64,000 nt of DNA from GCA-016699445 sp964555055 (lineage in GTDB: Bacteria; UBA10199; JACPAL01; GCA-016699445): positions 1 to 64,000 of the forward strand of contig CAZKQW010000013.1 of assembly GCA_964555055.1 (NCBI GenBank). The letters run 5' to 3'. The notes under the pieces are model-generated. The model did not search any database and was not told the DNA's origin. It saw only the letters and a list, made by a program, of their open reading frames with translations. How positions within the stretch are numbered: position 1 is the first letter of the stretch; each line of letters starts with the position of its first letter. Both the position numbers and the translations under genes were made by a program. Below are positions 1-8,563 of this stretch, piece by piece.

Positions 1-83
1 AAGGCCCGCTCGGAGGTCACGCCCAGGAGATAGCCGCCCACCAAGGCTAAAAACAACGGCTGCGGATCCGATGTCCCCATCAT
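1..83 (-). CDS. N-terminus of a membrane protein, cut by the window edge
   Basis: Only the first 27 codons lie inside the window. A strong Shine-Dalgarno (AGGAGG, read on the minus strand at about 92-97) precedes two adjacent ATG codons (81-83 and 78-80), so the start is well supported. The peptide turns hydrophobic after about eight residues and contains GGYLLGVTSERA, like the first transmembrane segment of a small integral membrane protein. The YLLG pattern recalls the start of PlsY, the acyl-phosphate glycerol-3-phosphate acyltransferase, but too little is visible to name it. Confidence 0.6.
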   Translation of the reverse strand, partial: MMGTSDPQPLFLALVGGYLLGVTSERA

Positions 84-132
84 AGGCTTTCTCCTCCTGA
101 TGGGATCGCTTTGTAACATACAAATCGGAAGG

Positions 133-261
133 TTAGGAGGGGTTTGTCAACGAACTGTTAGTTTTCTTTCGGGCCCGCTCAAGAAGGAATTTTACCTTTT
201 GAAACTGCTTCCGGCTGATGTCGCTTGGGTATTTTCTTCTCATGCGCAACCGCACTATCAT
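133..261 (-). pseudogene. IS5-family transposase, N-terminal fragment
   Basis: The minus strand encodes 42 residues. Residues 8-34 (RRKYPSDISRKQF, then LLERARKKT) match the conserved start of one group of IS5-type transposases, which continue with a 'VDLYEVFCAVLYLL'-like stretch in intact copies. Here the match stops after ARKKT and a stop codon follows eight residues later. No DDE catalytic part is present nearby. It is best read as a remnant of an old insertion between the edge gene and the CTP-dependent kinase gene. The family call rests on recognising this short motif. The rest of the interval 84-354 holds nothing else I can support. Confidence 0.7.
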
Positions 262-354
262 AAATCTTCAGCTCTTACAAAAGATCATGAACAGGCTCTT
301 AGGCGCTGGAAAATTCTCCCTGGATCGAAAACTTTTCGGTGAACGCTAAAGAGA

Positions 355-1044
355 TCAGCCGCCCAAAGCCACGCCCATCAACCGGCAGAACCCCAACCCG
401 ACGAAACCCATGAAGAGAGGGATCGTGAGGTTGTCGTCCAGCTTGATGGGGAGCATTTCGAAAAGGGCGCCCGAAGCCGCCAGAAGCAGCGACGTCATCA
501 CGACCCGCCAAGCCTCCGCGCCGGTCATGTGGAGTAAAACGCCCAGACAACAGAAAAAAGCCGTGATGAAAAAAGCGAGGGAGCCTTCGACCGTCTTGTT
601 CGGCACTAGATGCCGGCTTCCATAGCGAATCCCCACGATGGCGGAAACCGGATCGGCGAAGGCCAAGGTCAAAATGGAAAAAATCGCGACGGGCTTCGGG
701 AAACTGATGACGGTCAGAAGGACGGCGAGTATGTAGGGGATCATCGTGGATTCCTGCAGGCGCTCCTCGGCCCTGAGGAAAAACCGCGTCATGCCCTCGA
801 GTTTTCGGGCGATCTCCGGATAGACGACGCGGCACCGGTCGAAGATATAGACGATGCAGGCCGCCGTGCCTAAGAACTGCACGATTTGCGAGTATGTGAA
901 GAAGATGCCGTAGATCAACACGACGCCGAGGCCTCCCGACATATGGAAGAACCGACGCCCTAATTGAAGGTCCTTACGCACGGCCGTGACTTCCGACACT
1001 TCCCCGTTCGGGTGTTCGCGCTCCGCTTCGACGATGGAATCCAT
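355..1044 (-). CDS. Dolichol/phytol-kinase-like CTP-dependent lipid kinase (SEC59/VTE5 type)
   Basis: A polytopic membrane protein of 229 residues with about six hydrophobic segments. The block around residues 131-155 (DPVSAIVGIRYG, then PNKTVEGS) matches the CTP-binding signature of the dolichol kinase / phytol kinase / diacylglycerol kinase family, and LGRRFFHMSGG (28-38) matches its conserved RK-FH motif. Members use CTP to phosphorylate a polyprenol, phytol or diacylglycerol in the membrane. The substrate cannot be told from sequence. It starts close to, and diverges from, the SDR gene. The family is clear; the exact activity is open. Confidence 0.8.
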   Translation of the reverse strand: MDSIVEAEREHPNGEVSEVTAVRKDLQLGRRFFHMSGGLGVVLIYGIFFTYSQIVQFLGTAACIVYIFDRCRVVYPEIARKLEGMTRFFLRAEERLQESTMIPYILAVLLTVISFPKPVAIFSILTLAFADPVSAIVGIRYGSRHLVPNKTVEGSLAFFITAFFCCLGVLLHMTGAEAWRVVMTSLLLAASGALFEMLPIKLDDNLTIPLFMGFVGLGFCRLMGVALGG

Positions 1045-1160
1045 CCCTGGAATTTCTCATATTCGGCGCTTGGGCTCAATCCCAGACTCGAGAAAGACCC
1101 AGAAAACGACAAAATTAGGATGACTATCGCCCCCGGCCTCTTTAGGCACGCCTTCGCCTT

Positions 1161-2744
1161 ATGACCGTGTCCGTAAACAAAGACATCGACTCCCGGGAGC
1201 TGGAAAAGACGATCGGTCTCTTGGAGGAGTTTTCGCGAAACGCCGAGAGATTGGCGGAACTCTCGGCAGAACAGCGGATCGCCTTGATCAGCGCCGCCGG
1301 ACGCCTGTCGCGTCCCGACAAACTCGAGGCCCGTCGCCGCCGCAAGGTCCTCACGAAGGTCGAGCGCAAGAAACGGGTCTTGAAGGACCGCACGGCCCGG
1401 GCGACGACAGGGATCCGCGAAGCGCGCCGCGCCACGGTTTTCGAAGCCCCCCAGCGCGTCGACCTTCTCGCCGCAGCCGCCACGTCCTCGGCGCCCGATC
1501 CCCTCTCCGCGCATCGGCATTGTTACGTCTGTAAAAAGGAATACTCCCAATTGCACCCCTTCTACGACTCGATGTGCGGCCCGTGCGGGGATTTCAATTA
1601 CCAGAAGAGATTCCAAACGGCTTCCCTGGAAGGGCAAGTGGCCTTGATCACGGGGGCCCGCTTGAAGATCGGCTATCAAGCAGCCTTGATGATGCTGCGC
1701 GCCGGCGCCCGCGTCATCGTGACGACGCGTTTTCCCGTCGACGCGGCTTTTCGTTTTTCACGCGAAAATGACTTCTCTGTGTGGGGAGATCGCCTACAGA
1801 TTCATGGACTCGACTTGCGGCACACGCCCAGCGTGGAGCTTTTCACCCGTTACATCGAGCAGAACGTCGACCGTTTGGACATCCTCATCAACAACGCCGC
1901 GCAGACCGTACGGCGGCCTCCCGGCTTTTACGCGCACCTCATGGAGGCGGAGACCCGGCCTTTCGCCACACTGCCGCTTTCCGTGCAGTCCCTCCTCAGA
2001 GACCGCGAAGCTTGCCGCGACCATTTGAACACACTCGTCGCCGCTTTGCCGGGTTCCTCCGAACCCATCGACGACCATCACCGCCTCCCCCTCCCGAAAA
2101 ACGCGTGGAGCCAAACCCATCTCGGCCTCGGCTTAGGGTTAAGGGCTTCCGCCCAACTTTCCCAGATCCCTTATAGTTACGACGGGGCTTTACCCGTCTC
2201 CGAAGTTTTTCCCGAAGGACGGTTCGACGCCGACCTGCAGCAGGTGGATTTGCGCAAGACGAATAGCTGGCGCTTGCGTTTGGCCGAAGTGCCCGCTCCG
2301 GAGATGCTGGAGGTCCAACTCGTCAACGCGGTCGCGCCCTTCGTCCTCTGCAGCCAACTCGCGCCCCTCATGCGGAAGGACAATACGGGGAAAAAACACA
2401 TCGTGAACGTGACCGCGATGGAGGGGAAATTCCATCGGTTCACAAAAACCGACCGACACCCGCACACGAACATGGCGAAGGCCGCCCTCAACATGCTTAC
2501 ACATACGTCCGCAAAAGATCTCGCCCAAGACGGCATCTTCATGAACGCCGTCGACACGGGCTGGGTCACCGATGAGGACCCGGCGTCGATCTCGCAAATG
2601 AAGCAAGAGGAGCACGATTTTCACCCGCCTTTGGACATCGTGGACGGAGCGGCGCGCGTCTGCGATCCTTTTTTCGACGGCATCCTCACCGGGAAGCATT
2701 GGTGCGGACAATTCTTAAAGGACTATAAACCGACGGATTGGTGA
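1161..2744 (+). CDS. Short-chain dehydrogenase/reductase-like protein with zinc-ribbon N-terminal region
   Basis: 527 residues, about twice a normal SDR. Residues 1-110 are charged and helical. C121/C124 and C139/C142 form a CxxC-x14-CxxC zinc-ribbon-like module. The Rossmann part follows: TGARLKIG (164-171) at the cofactor loop, NNAA (244-247), then an extra segment of about 110 residues (roughly 255-370). The usual YxxxK active-site pair reads T436-N-M-A-K440, so the catalytic tyrosine is replaced, and the catalytic serine region reads NVTAM. NAVDTGWV (462-469) matches the conserved 'NAVDPGWV' region. The cofactor fold looks intact while the standard SDR chemistry may not operate. A terminator follows directly. 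The substrate is unknown. Confidence 0.75.
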   Translation: MTVSVNKDIDSRELEKTIGLLEEFSRNAERLAELSAEQRIALISAAGRLSRPDKLEARRRRKVLTKVERKKRVLKDRTARATTGIREARRATVFEAPQRVDLLAAAATSSAPDPLSAHRHCYVCKKEYSQLHPFYDSMCGPCGDFNYQKRFQTASLEGQVALITGARLKIGYQAALMMLRAGARVIVTTRFPVDAAFRFSRENDFSVWGDRLQIHGLDLRHTPSVELFTRYIEQNVDRLDILINNAAQTVRRPPGFYAHLMEAETRPFATLPLSVQSLLRDREACRDHLNTLVAALPGSSEPIDDHHRLPLPKNAWSQTHLGLGLGLRASAQLSQIPYSYDGALPVSEVFPEGRFDADLQQVDLRKTNSWRLRLAEVPAPEMLEVQLVNAVAPFVLCSQLAPLMRKDNTGKKHIVNVTAMEGKFHRFTKTDRHPHTNMAKAALNMLTHTSAKDLAQDGIFMNAVDTGWVTDEDPASISQMKQEEHDFHPPLDIVDGAARVCDPFFDGILTGKHWCGQFLKDYKPTDW

Positions 2745-2753
2745 GAGCAAAAA

Positions 2754-2787
2754 AAACGCCCGATCCTTAGAATAGGACCGGGCGTTT
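2754..2787. terminator. Bidirectional intrinsic terminator
   Basis: A near-perfect stem (AAACGCCCG...CGGGCGTTT plus TCCT/AGGA, with one mismatch) and a 6-nt loop sits between the converging SDR gene and the small lipoprotein gene. It is flanked by an A-run on the left and T residues within the right arm, so it can serve both strands. Confidence 0.8.
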
Positions 2788-2811
2788 CCAAACATTTCAA
2801 AAAACGCGTTT

Positions 2812-2985
2812 TTAGTGAGCGGGTTCCGGAGCCGGAGCAGGAGCAGCCTCAGGAGCCGGAGCGGGAGTAGCTTCAGGAGCGGCAGCGGGGACGGCTTCAG
2901 GTTCCACCTTCTTTTGGCAGGCAGTGAACGTGGAGGCCAAACCGAGGACGGCCATGAGGGTGACGATGAGTGTTAATTTTTTCAT
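2812..2985 (-). CDS. Small Ala/Pro/Glu-rich lipoprotein
   Basis: 57 residues: a Lys-Lys signal peptide, a lipobox ending TFTAC with C23 as the lipidation site, then a low-complexity tail of alternating Pro, Ala and Glu (PAPAPEAAPAPAPEP). AAAGGAG lies 6 nt before the ATG, a strong ribosome site. Such tails usually act as extended spacers in the periplasm or wall. I know no specific function. It faces the SDR gene across a shared terminator. Confidence 0.8.
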   Translation of the reverse strand: MKKLTLIVTLMAVLGLASTFTACQKKVEPEAVPAAAPEATPAPAPEAAPAPAPEPAH

Positions 2986-3054
2986 AATTTCTCCTTTGAA
3001 GGTTGCTTATAAGTCATAAGAAAGAGGATAAGGCCAGAAAAAAAAATACAAAAT

Positions 3055-4848
3055 ATGTCTCTGCTTCTGAGTGCCCATTATCTCTCAAAATCCTATGGAG
3101 CCCACCGGCTCTTTCAAGGCGTCAGCTTCGGTATCGAAGACGGCGATCGCATTGGTTTGATCGGTCCGAACGGCGCCGGCAAGACCTCTCTCCTCGAAAT
3201 CCTCGCGGGGCGGTCGACTCCGGATGACGGATCCCTTTCGTATCGCAAAGGTTTGCGGCTGGGTTTTTTAGAACAAGTGCCGACGTTGCCTTTGGATCTC
3301 ACCGTGATTGAGGCGGTTCGGAGCGCCGCTGTCCCAAATCCCGAGGCTCCCTGGGAGATGGAAGCTTTAGCTCAGGAATATCTTTCACGCTTGGAGCTAG
3401 ATCCCGAAACGGTCGTTTCCCAGCTCTCGGGAGGTTGGAGAAAAAAAGTCGCCCTGGCGCGCGAGCTTATGAAGCAGCCGGATTTATTGCTTCTGGATGA
3501 ACCAACAAATCATTTGGACGTGTCCAGCATCCTCTGGCTCGAGAGTTTTTTGGCAAAGGTCCGCTTCGCCACCCTCATCATCACGCACGACCGCCTGTTC
3601 CTCCAGCGCGTCGCAAACCGCATACTCGAATTAGACCGCCGCAATCCGAACGGTCTTTTAAATATTAACGGAAACTATACGGTTTATTTGGAAGCCAAAG
3701 AACAGCTCATGAACGCCCAGGAACGCCAGGAGGCCGTGTTGAAAAACACTCTCCGCCGCGAGACCGAATGGCTCCGACGCGGTCCTAAAGCCCGTACCAC
3801 GAAACAACAAGCGCGCATCGACCGCGCACAGGATTTAAAGGAACAAGCCCAAGAAATCACTCAGCGCAACCAGACGCGCACAGTATCCATCGATTTCGAA
3901 AATACCTCGCTTCCAAAACGCCTACTCGAGGCCACGAACCTCTCGAAAACCTACGGGGACCGCCGACTCTTTTCGGGCGTGAACCTGTTGCTCTCTCCGG
4001 GCACGCGCGTCGGCCTCTTAGGCGATAATGGAGCCGGGAAATCCACACTAATCCGCATTTTGTTAGGCGAGGAAAATCCCGACACCGGTTCGGTCCACCG
4101 ATCGGATCAATTGGTGGTGAATTATTTCCAGCAAAATCGGGAATCTCTCGATCCCGCGGTGAGCCTGGTTCGCACCGTCTCCCCTCACGGCGATCATGTC
4201 GAATACCGCGGCCATCAGGTGCACGTAAAGAGCTACCTGAGCCGCTTCCTTTTCTCTCCTTCGCAGATGGATCTGCCGGTGGGTCGGTTTTCCGGAGGCG
4301 AACAGAGCCGTATCTTGATCGCCCAGCTCATGCTCAAGCCCGCGAACCTCCTCGTCCTGGACGAACCCACGAACGACTTGGACATGGCCACTCTCAACGT
4401 TCTGCAAGACTGCCTTTTAGAATTTGAAGGTGCCATCCTCCTCGTCACTCACGACCGTTATTTCATGGACCAAGTCGCCACGAAGATCCTGGCATTTTCG
4501 CCCGCATCTCCCGAAATTCAAACCTTTTCCGATCTCTATCAATGGGAGGCATGGACCCAAAACCGCGCTGTCCCCAAGGCCGCTTCTCTTAAAATAGAAA
4601 CGCAGGCACCCATTCCTGCTCCCAAAAAGAAATTGAGCTACAAAGATCAACGCGAGTTCGACGCCATGGAAGACACCATCCACCGCTTAGAATCGTCGCT
4701 AGCCCAAAAGGAATCGCAGATGGCGAGTCCGGAGGTTGCGTCAAGCGCGGCGAAACTCCTCGATCTGGATACGGAGATAAAAAGTTTGAAATCCGAGATC
4801 GACCGCTTGTACCAACGGTGGGCTGAGCTAGAGACATTAACATCGTGA
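3055..4848 (+). CDS. uup: ABC-F family ATPase, Uup-like
   Basis: 597 residues with two ABC ATPase domains on one chain and no membrane segments. Walker A motifs are GPNGAGKTS (37-45) and GDNGAGKST. Signatures are LSGGWRKK and FSGGEQSR; both Walker B motifs are followed by DEPTN-LD. A charged linker between the domains is typical of ABC-F. The last ~80 residues (after KLSYKDQREF) form the coiled-coil C-terminal domain that marks the Uup branch. ABC-F proteins act on ribosomes, and Uup has also been tied to DNA metabolism. ygfZ follows after 10 bases, probably in one transcript. No good ribosome site is visible before the ATG. Confidence 0.9.
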   Translation: MSLLLSAHYLSKSYGAHRLFQGVSFGIEDGDRIGLIGPNGAGKTSLLEILAGRSTPDDGSLSYRKGLRLGFLEQVPTLPLDLTVIEAVRSAAVPNPEAPWEMEALAQEYLSRLELDPETVVSQLSGGWRKKVALARELMKQPDLLLLDEPTNHLDVSSILWLESFLAKVRFATLIITHDRLFLQRVANRILELDRRNPNGLLNINGNYTVYLEAKEQLMNAQERQEAVLKNTLRRETEWLRRGPKARTTKQQARIDRAQDLKEQAQEITQRNQTRTVSIDFENTSLPKRLLEATNLSKTYGDRRLFSGVNLLLSPGTRVGLLGDNGAGKSTLIRILLGEENPDTGSVHRSDQLVVNYFQQNRESLDPAVSLVRTVSPHGDHVEYRGHQVHVKSYLSRFLFSPSQMDLPVGRFSGGEQSRILIAQLMLKPANLLVLDEPTNDLDMATLNVLQDCLLEFEGAILLVTHDRYFMDQVATKILAFSPASPEIQTFSDLYQWEAWTQNRAVPKAASLKIETQAPIPAPKKKLSYKDQREFDAMEDTIHRLESSLAQKESQMASPEVASSAAKLLDLDTEIKSLKSEIDRLYQRWAELETLTS

Positions 4849-4858
4849 CGGCTTTTTT

Positions 4859-5728
4859 ATGACGACTTCATTTTATAAGGCACAACAGACGCACGGCATC
4901 CTTCGCCTCGAAGGGCCTGACACGGCCGCTTTTCTCCACCGTTTAACAAGCAACGACGTGAATGCTTTGGAGCCTGGTAAAGGCCATTATAACGCCTTAC
5001 TCACCCATAAGGGAAAGGTCTTAAGCCTCTTTTATCTCTACCGCGAAACCCCCGAAAGTTTCTTCATCTTCGTCGAAAAAGACATTTTAGGAAAAACCCT
5101 TCAATTGATCTCCAAGATGAAATTCCGCGAGAAAACGCTCATCCAAGACGTCACGGCGGAGCGTTCCCTAGCTTTTCTCATTGGGGAAAGAGCCTCCGTC
5201 GAAGCGGCAAAGATTACCGGAGCGGATATTTTAGAGGCAGAAGAGAAATGGGGATCGGATCCTTTCGTTTTTCTTTCTTACCCGTCTTTTCGTGAAGGAG
5301 AGGTTCAAGAAACGCTTCAATCCATCCCTGCGCTCTCCGAGGAAAATTTTGAAGTGAAACGCATCCGCAGCGGCTTTCCGAAGTATGGCATCGACATCAC
5401 GGAAGACACGATCCTCCTCGAATCCCCCGTTCCCGTCGCCTATAAACGGCAAAAAGGTTGCTATCCAGGTCAAGAAGTCATCGAGCGCATTTCGAGCTAC
5501 GGCAAGGGACGTACGCCTCATCTTCTTACGGTCTTTTTTTGTGAAGGAAATCCTGGCTTAACTCCGGGAATGCTCATGAGTAACGGCGACATCACCCTAG
5601 GCCGTGTGACTAGCGTTGCGTTCGATCCCTCCACTCAAAAAACATGGGGATTAGGGTATGTGGAGCAAAAGCATGTTTTGGAAACCCCATTTGAGATCGG
5701 TTCTGTAACCGCGCATTTAAGTCGTTAG
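4859..5728 (+). CDS. ygfZ: Folate-binding protein YgfZ (GcvT-like)
   Basis: 289 residues of the aminomethyltransferase-like fold. The diagnostic YgfZ signature KGCYPGQE is present at 199-206 with its conserved Cys201, separating it from true GcvT, which also occurs in this window at 49.4 kb. YgfZ/IBA57 proteins bind tetrahydrofolate and help assemble or repair certain Fe-S enzymes, among them methylthiotransferases of the MiaB/RimO type. A RimO is encoded at 15.4-16.8 kb, a plausible client. The gene trails uup by 10 bases. Confidence 0.9.
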   Translation: MTTSFYKAQQTHGILRLEGPDTAAFLHRLTSNDVNALEPGKGHYNALLTHKGKVLSLFYLYRETPESFFIFVEKDILGKTLQLISKMKFREKTLIQDVTAERSLAFLIGERASVEAAKITGADILEAEEKWGSDPFVFLSYPSFREGEVQETLQSIPALSEENFEVKRIRSGFPKYGIDITEDTILLESPVPVAYKRQKGCYPGQEVIERISSYGKGRTPHLLTVFFCEGNPGLTPGMLMSNGDITLGRVTSVAFDPSTQKTWGLGYVEQKHVLETPFEIGSVTAHLSR

Positions 5729-5768
5729 TTTTGTTTTCTCACTCGAAAACACTTTCTTATTTGTTCAT

Positions 5769-5848
5769 TTGGCACATGAAGTGCTTCATCCTATAAATCC
5801 CTTCCGTAGTGTTTATTATAGATAGGTACGGGGAAAATTTTTCCCTGT
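5769..5848 (+). promoter_or_regulatory. Sigma70-type promoter with operator-like palindromes
   Basis: TTGGCA (5769-5774) and TATAAA (5792-5797) are separated by exactly 17 bp. The spacer holds a perfect palindrome, ATGAAG-TG-CTTCAT (5776-5789). Downstream, around the expected 5' leader, lies a second dyad, GGGAAAA-T-TTTTCCC (5831-5845), extendable by two pairs and a wobble. Both sit where a repressor, or an RNA hairpin in the case of the second, could control the RCC1 lipoprotein gene. Confidence 0.65.
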
Positions 5849-5871
5849 AAGTACAAATAAAAAGGTCACTT

Positions 5872-8430
5872 ATGAAAAAACTCATCCTCAAAACCTTCAT
5901 CGGGCTTAGCTTCATGATCTCCCTCATCACCCTCAGCACCCTCTCCGGCATGACCATGGGGTGTGGGAGTGATAGCGCCAACGACACAGGAGACCCTACC
6001 GGAGGCGGGGGAGCAGGCCCTTTGGGTTCGGGAGGCAGTGGGGGAAATACTCCAGGCTCTGGAGGAAGCTCGGGGAATGGAGGGGCGGGTGTTTCTGCCA
6101 ATGCGACTTTACAGGTGGAAATAGGAGAAAATTATACGTGTGCTCTCATGCAGGATCACTCCGTGAAATGCTGGGGAGATAATCAATACGGTCAGCTAGG
6201 AGATGGAACCACGACCAATCATGCCTCTCCCGCTCCTGTTTTAACAAGATCAGGTGGACCTGTTCTGACGGGCGTTGAGTCGATTATGGTAGGAGAAGAC
6301 CATAGTTGCGCTCTCATGAACGACAATTCGATAAAATGCTGGGGAAATAATGTAAATGGCCAGCTGGGAGATGGGACCACCACGAATCGACCCTCTCCGG
6401 TGGATGTTTTAAGCGCTCCCGGAGGGACAGCTCTTATGGGGGCCAGATCTCTTGTAGCAGGATATTATCACACCTGTGCTCTTATGGAAGATACCTCCGT
6501 AAAATGTTGGGGAAATAATGGAAATGGCCAATTGGGGGATGGAACCAATACCAGACAACCCTATCCCGTGCCCGTTTTAAGAGCTTCAGGAGGACAGTCT
6601 CTTACGGGTGTCAGGTCTCTTGTGGCAGGTTTGAGCCACGCCTGTGCTCTTATGGAGGATAATTCCATTAAATGTTGGGGGCGTAATATCTCTGGCCAGT
6701 TGGGGAATGGAACCACTGAGAATCAAACCTATCCCGTAGCTGTTCTAGAAAGATCAGGAGGACCTTCTCTAACGAATGTCCTTTCTATTGCGGCAGGAGA
6801 CAATCACACCTGCGCTCTGATGAATGATCATTCCATGAAATGTTGGGGAGATAATCGATACGGGCAGTTGGGGACTAGAGCCTCTGAAAATCACTACTAT
6901 CCCGGGGGTGTTTTAGAGAGCTTAGGAGGGTCCAATCTGACAGGGATTAGATCTATTAAGACAGGAGGTGTGCACACCTGCGCTCTGATGAATGATCATT
7001 CCATCAAATGTTGGGGAGATAATAGCTTTGGCCAGCTAGGAGATGGAACCATAACAAATCATGACTTTCCCACTCCTGTTCTTACCACTTCAAGAGGACA
7101 ACCTCTCAATGGGGTTCAAGCCATGGAGTTAGGATTTTCTCATACCTGCGTTCTCATGAATGACCGTTCTGTCAAATGTTGGGGAGATAATGGCTTTGGC
7201 CAGCTGGGGAATGGGTCTACTTCCCGATACCCGTCTCCCACCCCTACCCTCATCTCTAGAGGTGGGGATCGTTTAATGGCTATCCGCTCCGTGGTGACAG
7301 GAAATACACATGCCTGTGCCCTCATGGAAGATACTTCCGTCAAATGTTGGGGGTATAATGAATATGGACAACTGGGAGATGGGACCACCACGAATCGCCC
7401 CTCTCCGGTGGATGTTTTAAGCGCTCCCGGAGGGGCAGCTCTTACGGGCGTGACATCCCTAGTGACCGGAAATCTGCATACCTGTGCTCTTATGAATAAC
7501 AATACCATCAAATGTTGGGGAAACAATGATTTAGGCCAGCTGGGAGATGGGACTACCACGAATCGACCCTCTCCGGTGGATGTTTTAAGCGCTCCCGGAG
7601 GGACAGCTCTTATGGGAGTTAGGGCTATTGCGGCTGGAAGCCTTCATACCTGCGCGCTTATGCAAGGTCTTTCTATCAAATGTTGGGGAAATAATGCCTC
7701 TGGCCAGCTGGGGGATGGAACCTTGAGGCATCAACCCTCTCCCGTCACAGTTGTAACCGCTGGGGAAGGACCTCCTCTCGCTGCAGTCACTTCCATAATA
7801 GCAGGAGCTAACCATACATGCGCCCTTATGAATCATTCTGCTAAATGCTGGGGGGAGGATTATTATGGCCAACTGGGAGTGGGAGATGGAACCGCAACGA
7901 ATCGACGCTTTCCAGTGGACGTTTTAGTTTCTTTAGGTGGAGCTCCTTTGAGTGACATTCGCTCCATCATAGCCGGAGCAAATCATACCTGCGCTCTCAT
8001 GAACGACAATTCGATAAAATGCTGGGGATACAATAATATCGGCCAGCTGGGAGATGGAAGCACGCAAAACCAACTTTCCCCTACTTCCGTAGTCACTTCT
8101 ACGGAACCAAGATCCGACTTGACTGGCGTCTCCTCCATCGCAGGAGGATCTTTTCATACCTGTGCCCTCATGAATAATCATTCCGTCAAATGTTGGGGAG
8201 ATAATGTAAATGGCCAGCTGGGGGATGGAACCACAATAGAAAAATTATTTCCTAATCCTACTTTAATCAATCTCGCCGAGTCACCTTCTTCCCTCACTCT
8301 CTCTGCAAACCATACCTGCGTCACCTTAGGCGACGGTTCTGCCAAATGTTGGGGAGACAATACTTATGGCCAATTAGGAAACGGGGACGTATCAGGACTG
8401 ACTCCAGTCTCTGTTAACTTCGGGCCCTAA
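5872..8430 (+). CDS. RCC1-repeat lipoprotein (two predicted seven-bladed propellers)
   Basis: 852 residues: signal peptide with lipobox TMGC (Cys about 31), a Gly/Ser-rich spacer to about residue 75, then fourteen tandem RCC1 repeats of about 55 residues. Each repeat carries HTCALM-x-D-x-S-x-KCWG followed by GQLGDGT. Fourteen equals two complete seven-bladed beta-propellers. Every repeat has two cysteines at fixed spacing, suggesting a disulfide per blade, as fits an exported protein. RCC1 propellers are protein-interaction platforms, and the lipid anchor puts this one on an envelope membrane. Some repeats are nearly identical in DNA, which points to recent amplification or gene conversion. 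No partner gene is evident; the ligand is unknown. Confidence 0.85.
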   Translation: MKKLILKTFIGLSFMISLITLSTLSGMTMGCGSDSANDTGDPTGGGGAGPLGSGGSGGNTPGSGGSSGNGGAGVSANATLQVEIGENYTCALMQDHSVKCWGDNQYGQLGDGTTTNHASPAPVLTRSGGPVLTGVESIMVGEDHSCALMNDNSIKCWGNNVNGQLGDGTTTNRPSPVDVLSAPGGTALMGARSLVAGYYHTCALMEDTSVKCWGNNGNGQLGDGTNTRQPYPVPVLRASGGQSLTGVRSLVAGLSHACALMEDNSIKCWGRNISGQLGNGTTENQTYPVAVLERSGGPSLTNVLSIAAGDNHTCALMNDHSMKCWGDNRYGQLGTRASENHYYPGGVLESLGGSNLTGIRSIKTGGVHTCALMNDHSIKCWGDNSFGQLGDGTITNHDFPTPVLTTSRGQPLNGVQAMELGFSHTCVLMNDRSVKCWGDNGFGQLGNGSTSRYPSPTPTLISRGGDRLMAIRSVVTGNTHACALMEDTSVKCWGYNEYGQLGDGTTTNRPSPVDVLSAPGGAALTGVTSLVTGNLHTCALMNNNTIKCWGNNDLGQLGDGTTTNRPSPVDVLSAPGGTALMGVRAIAAGSLHTCALMQGLSIKCWGNNASGQLGDGTLRHQPSPVTVVTAGEGPPLAAVTSIIAGANHTCALMNHSAKCWGEDYYGQLGVGDGTATNRRFPVDVLVSLGGAPLSDIRSIIAGANHTCALMNDNSIKCWGYNNIGQLGDGSTQNQLSPTSVVTSTEPRSDLTGVSSIAGGSFHTCALMNNHSVKCWGDNVNGQLGDGTTIEKLFPNPTLINLAESPSSLTLSANHTCVTLGDGSAKCWGDNTYGQLGNGDVSGLTPVSVNFGP
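6358..7616 (+). repeat. Near-identical internal DNA repeats within the RCC1 gene
   Basis: The 83-bp stretch at 6358-6440 recurs at 7534-7616 with a single mismatch by eye and at 7366-7448 with about five. The copies encode the GQLGDGTTTNRPSPVDVL segment of repeats 2, 8 and 9. Other repeats in the gene are far more diverged, so these copies were duplicated or converted recently. Confidence 0.85.
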
Positions 8431-8563
8431 CTATCACCCCCACATCTACCTTAAGATCTCACCGTTATTTGATACATTTCGGCCATTATAAACTCCAACG
8501 GAGGCCAGCATTCGGTGAAGAAGCGGGTGATGATCAAAGTTGTGAATTTTTATTTTTTAAGAA

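Noticed and set aside
100..342. Plus-strand frame of 80 codons at the left edge
   Set aside because: It lies opposite the transposase fragment, has no recognisable domain and lacks a fitting ribosome site.
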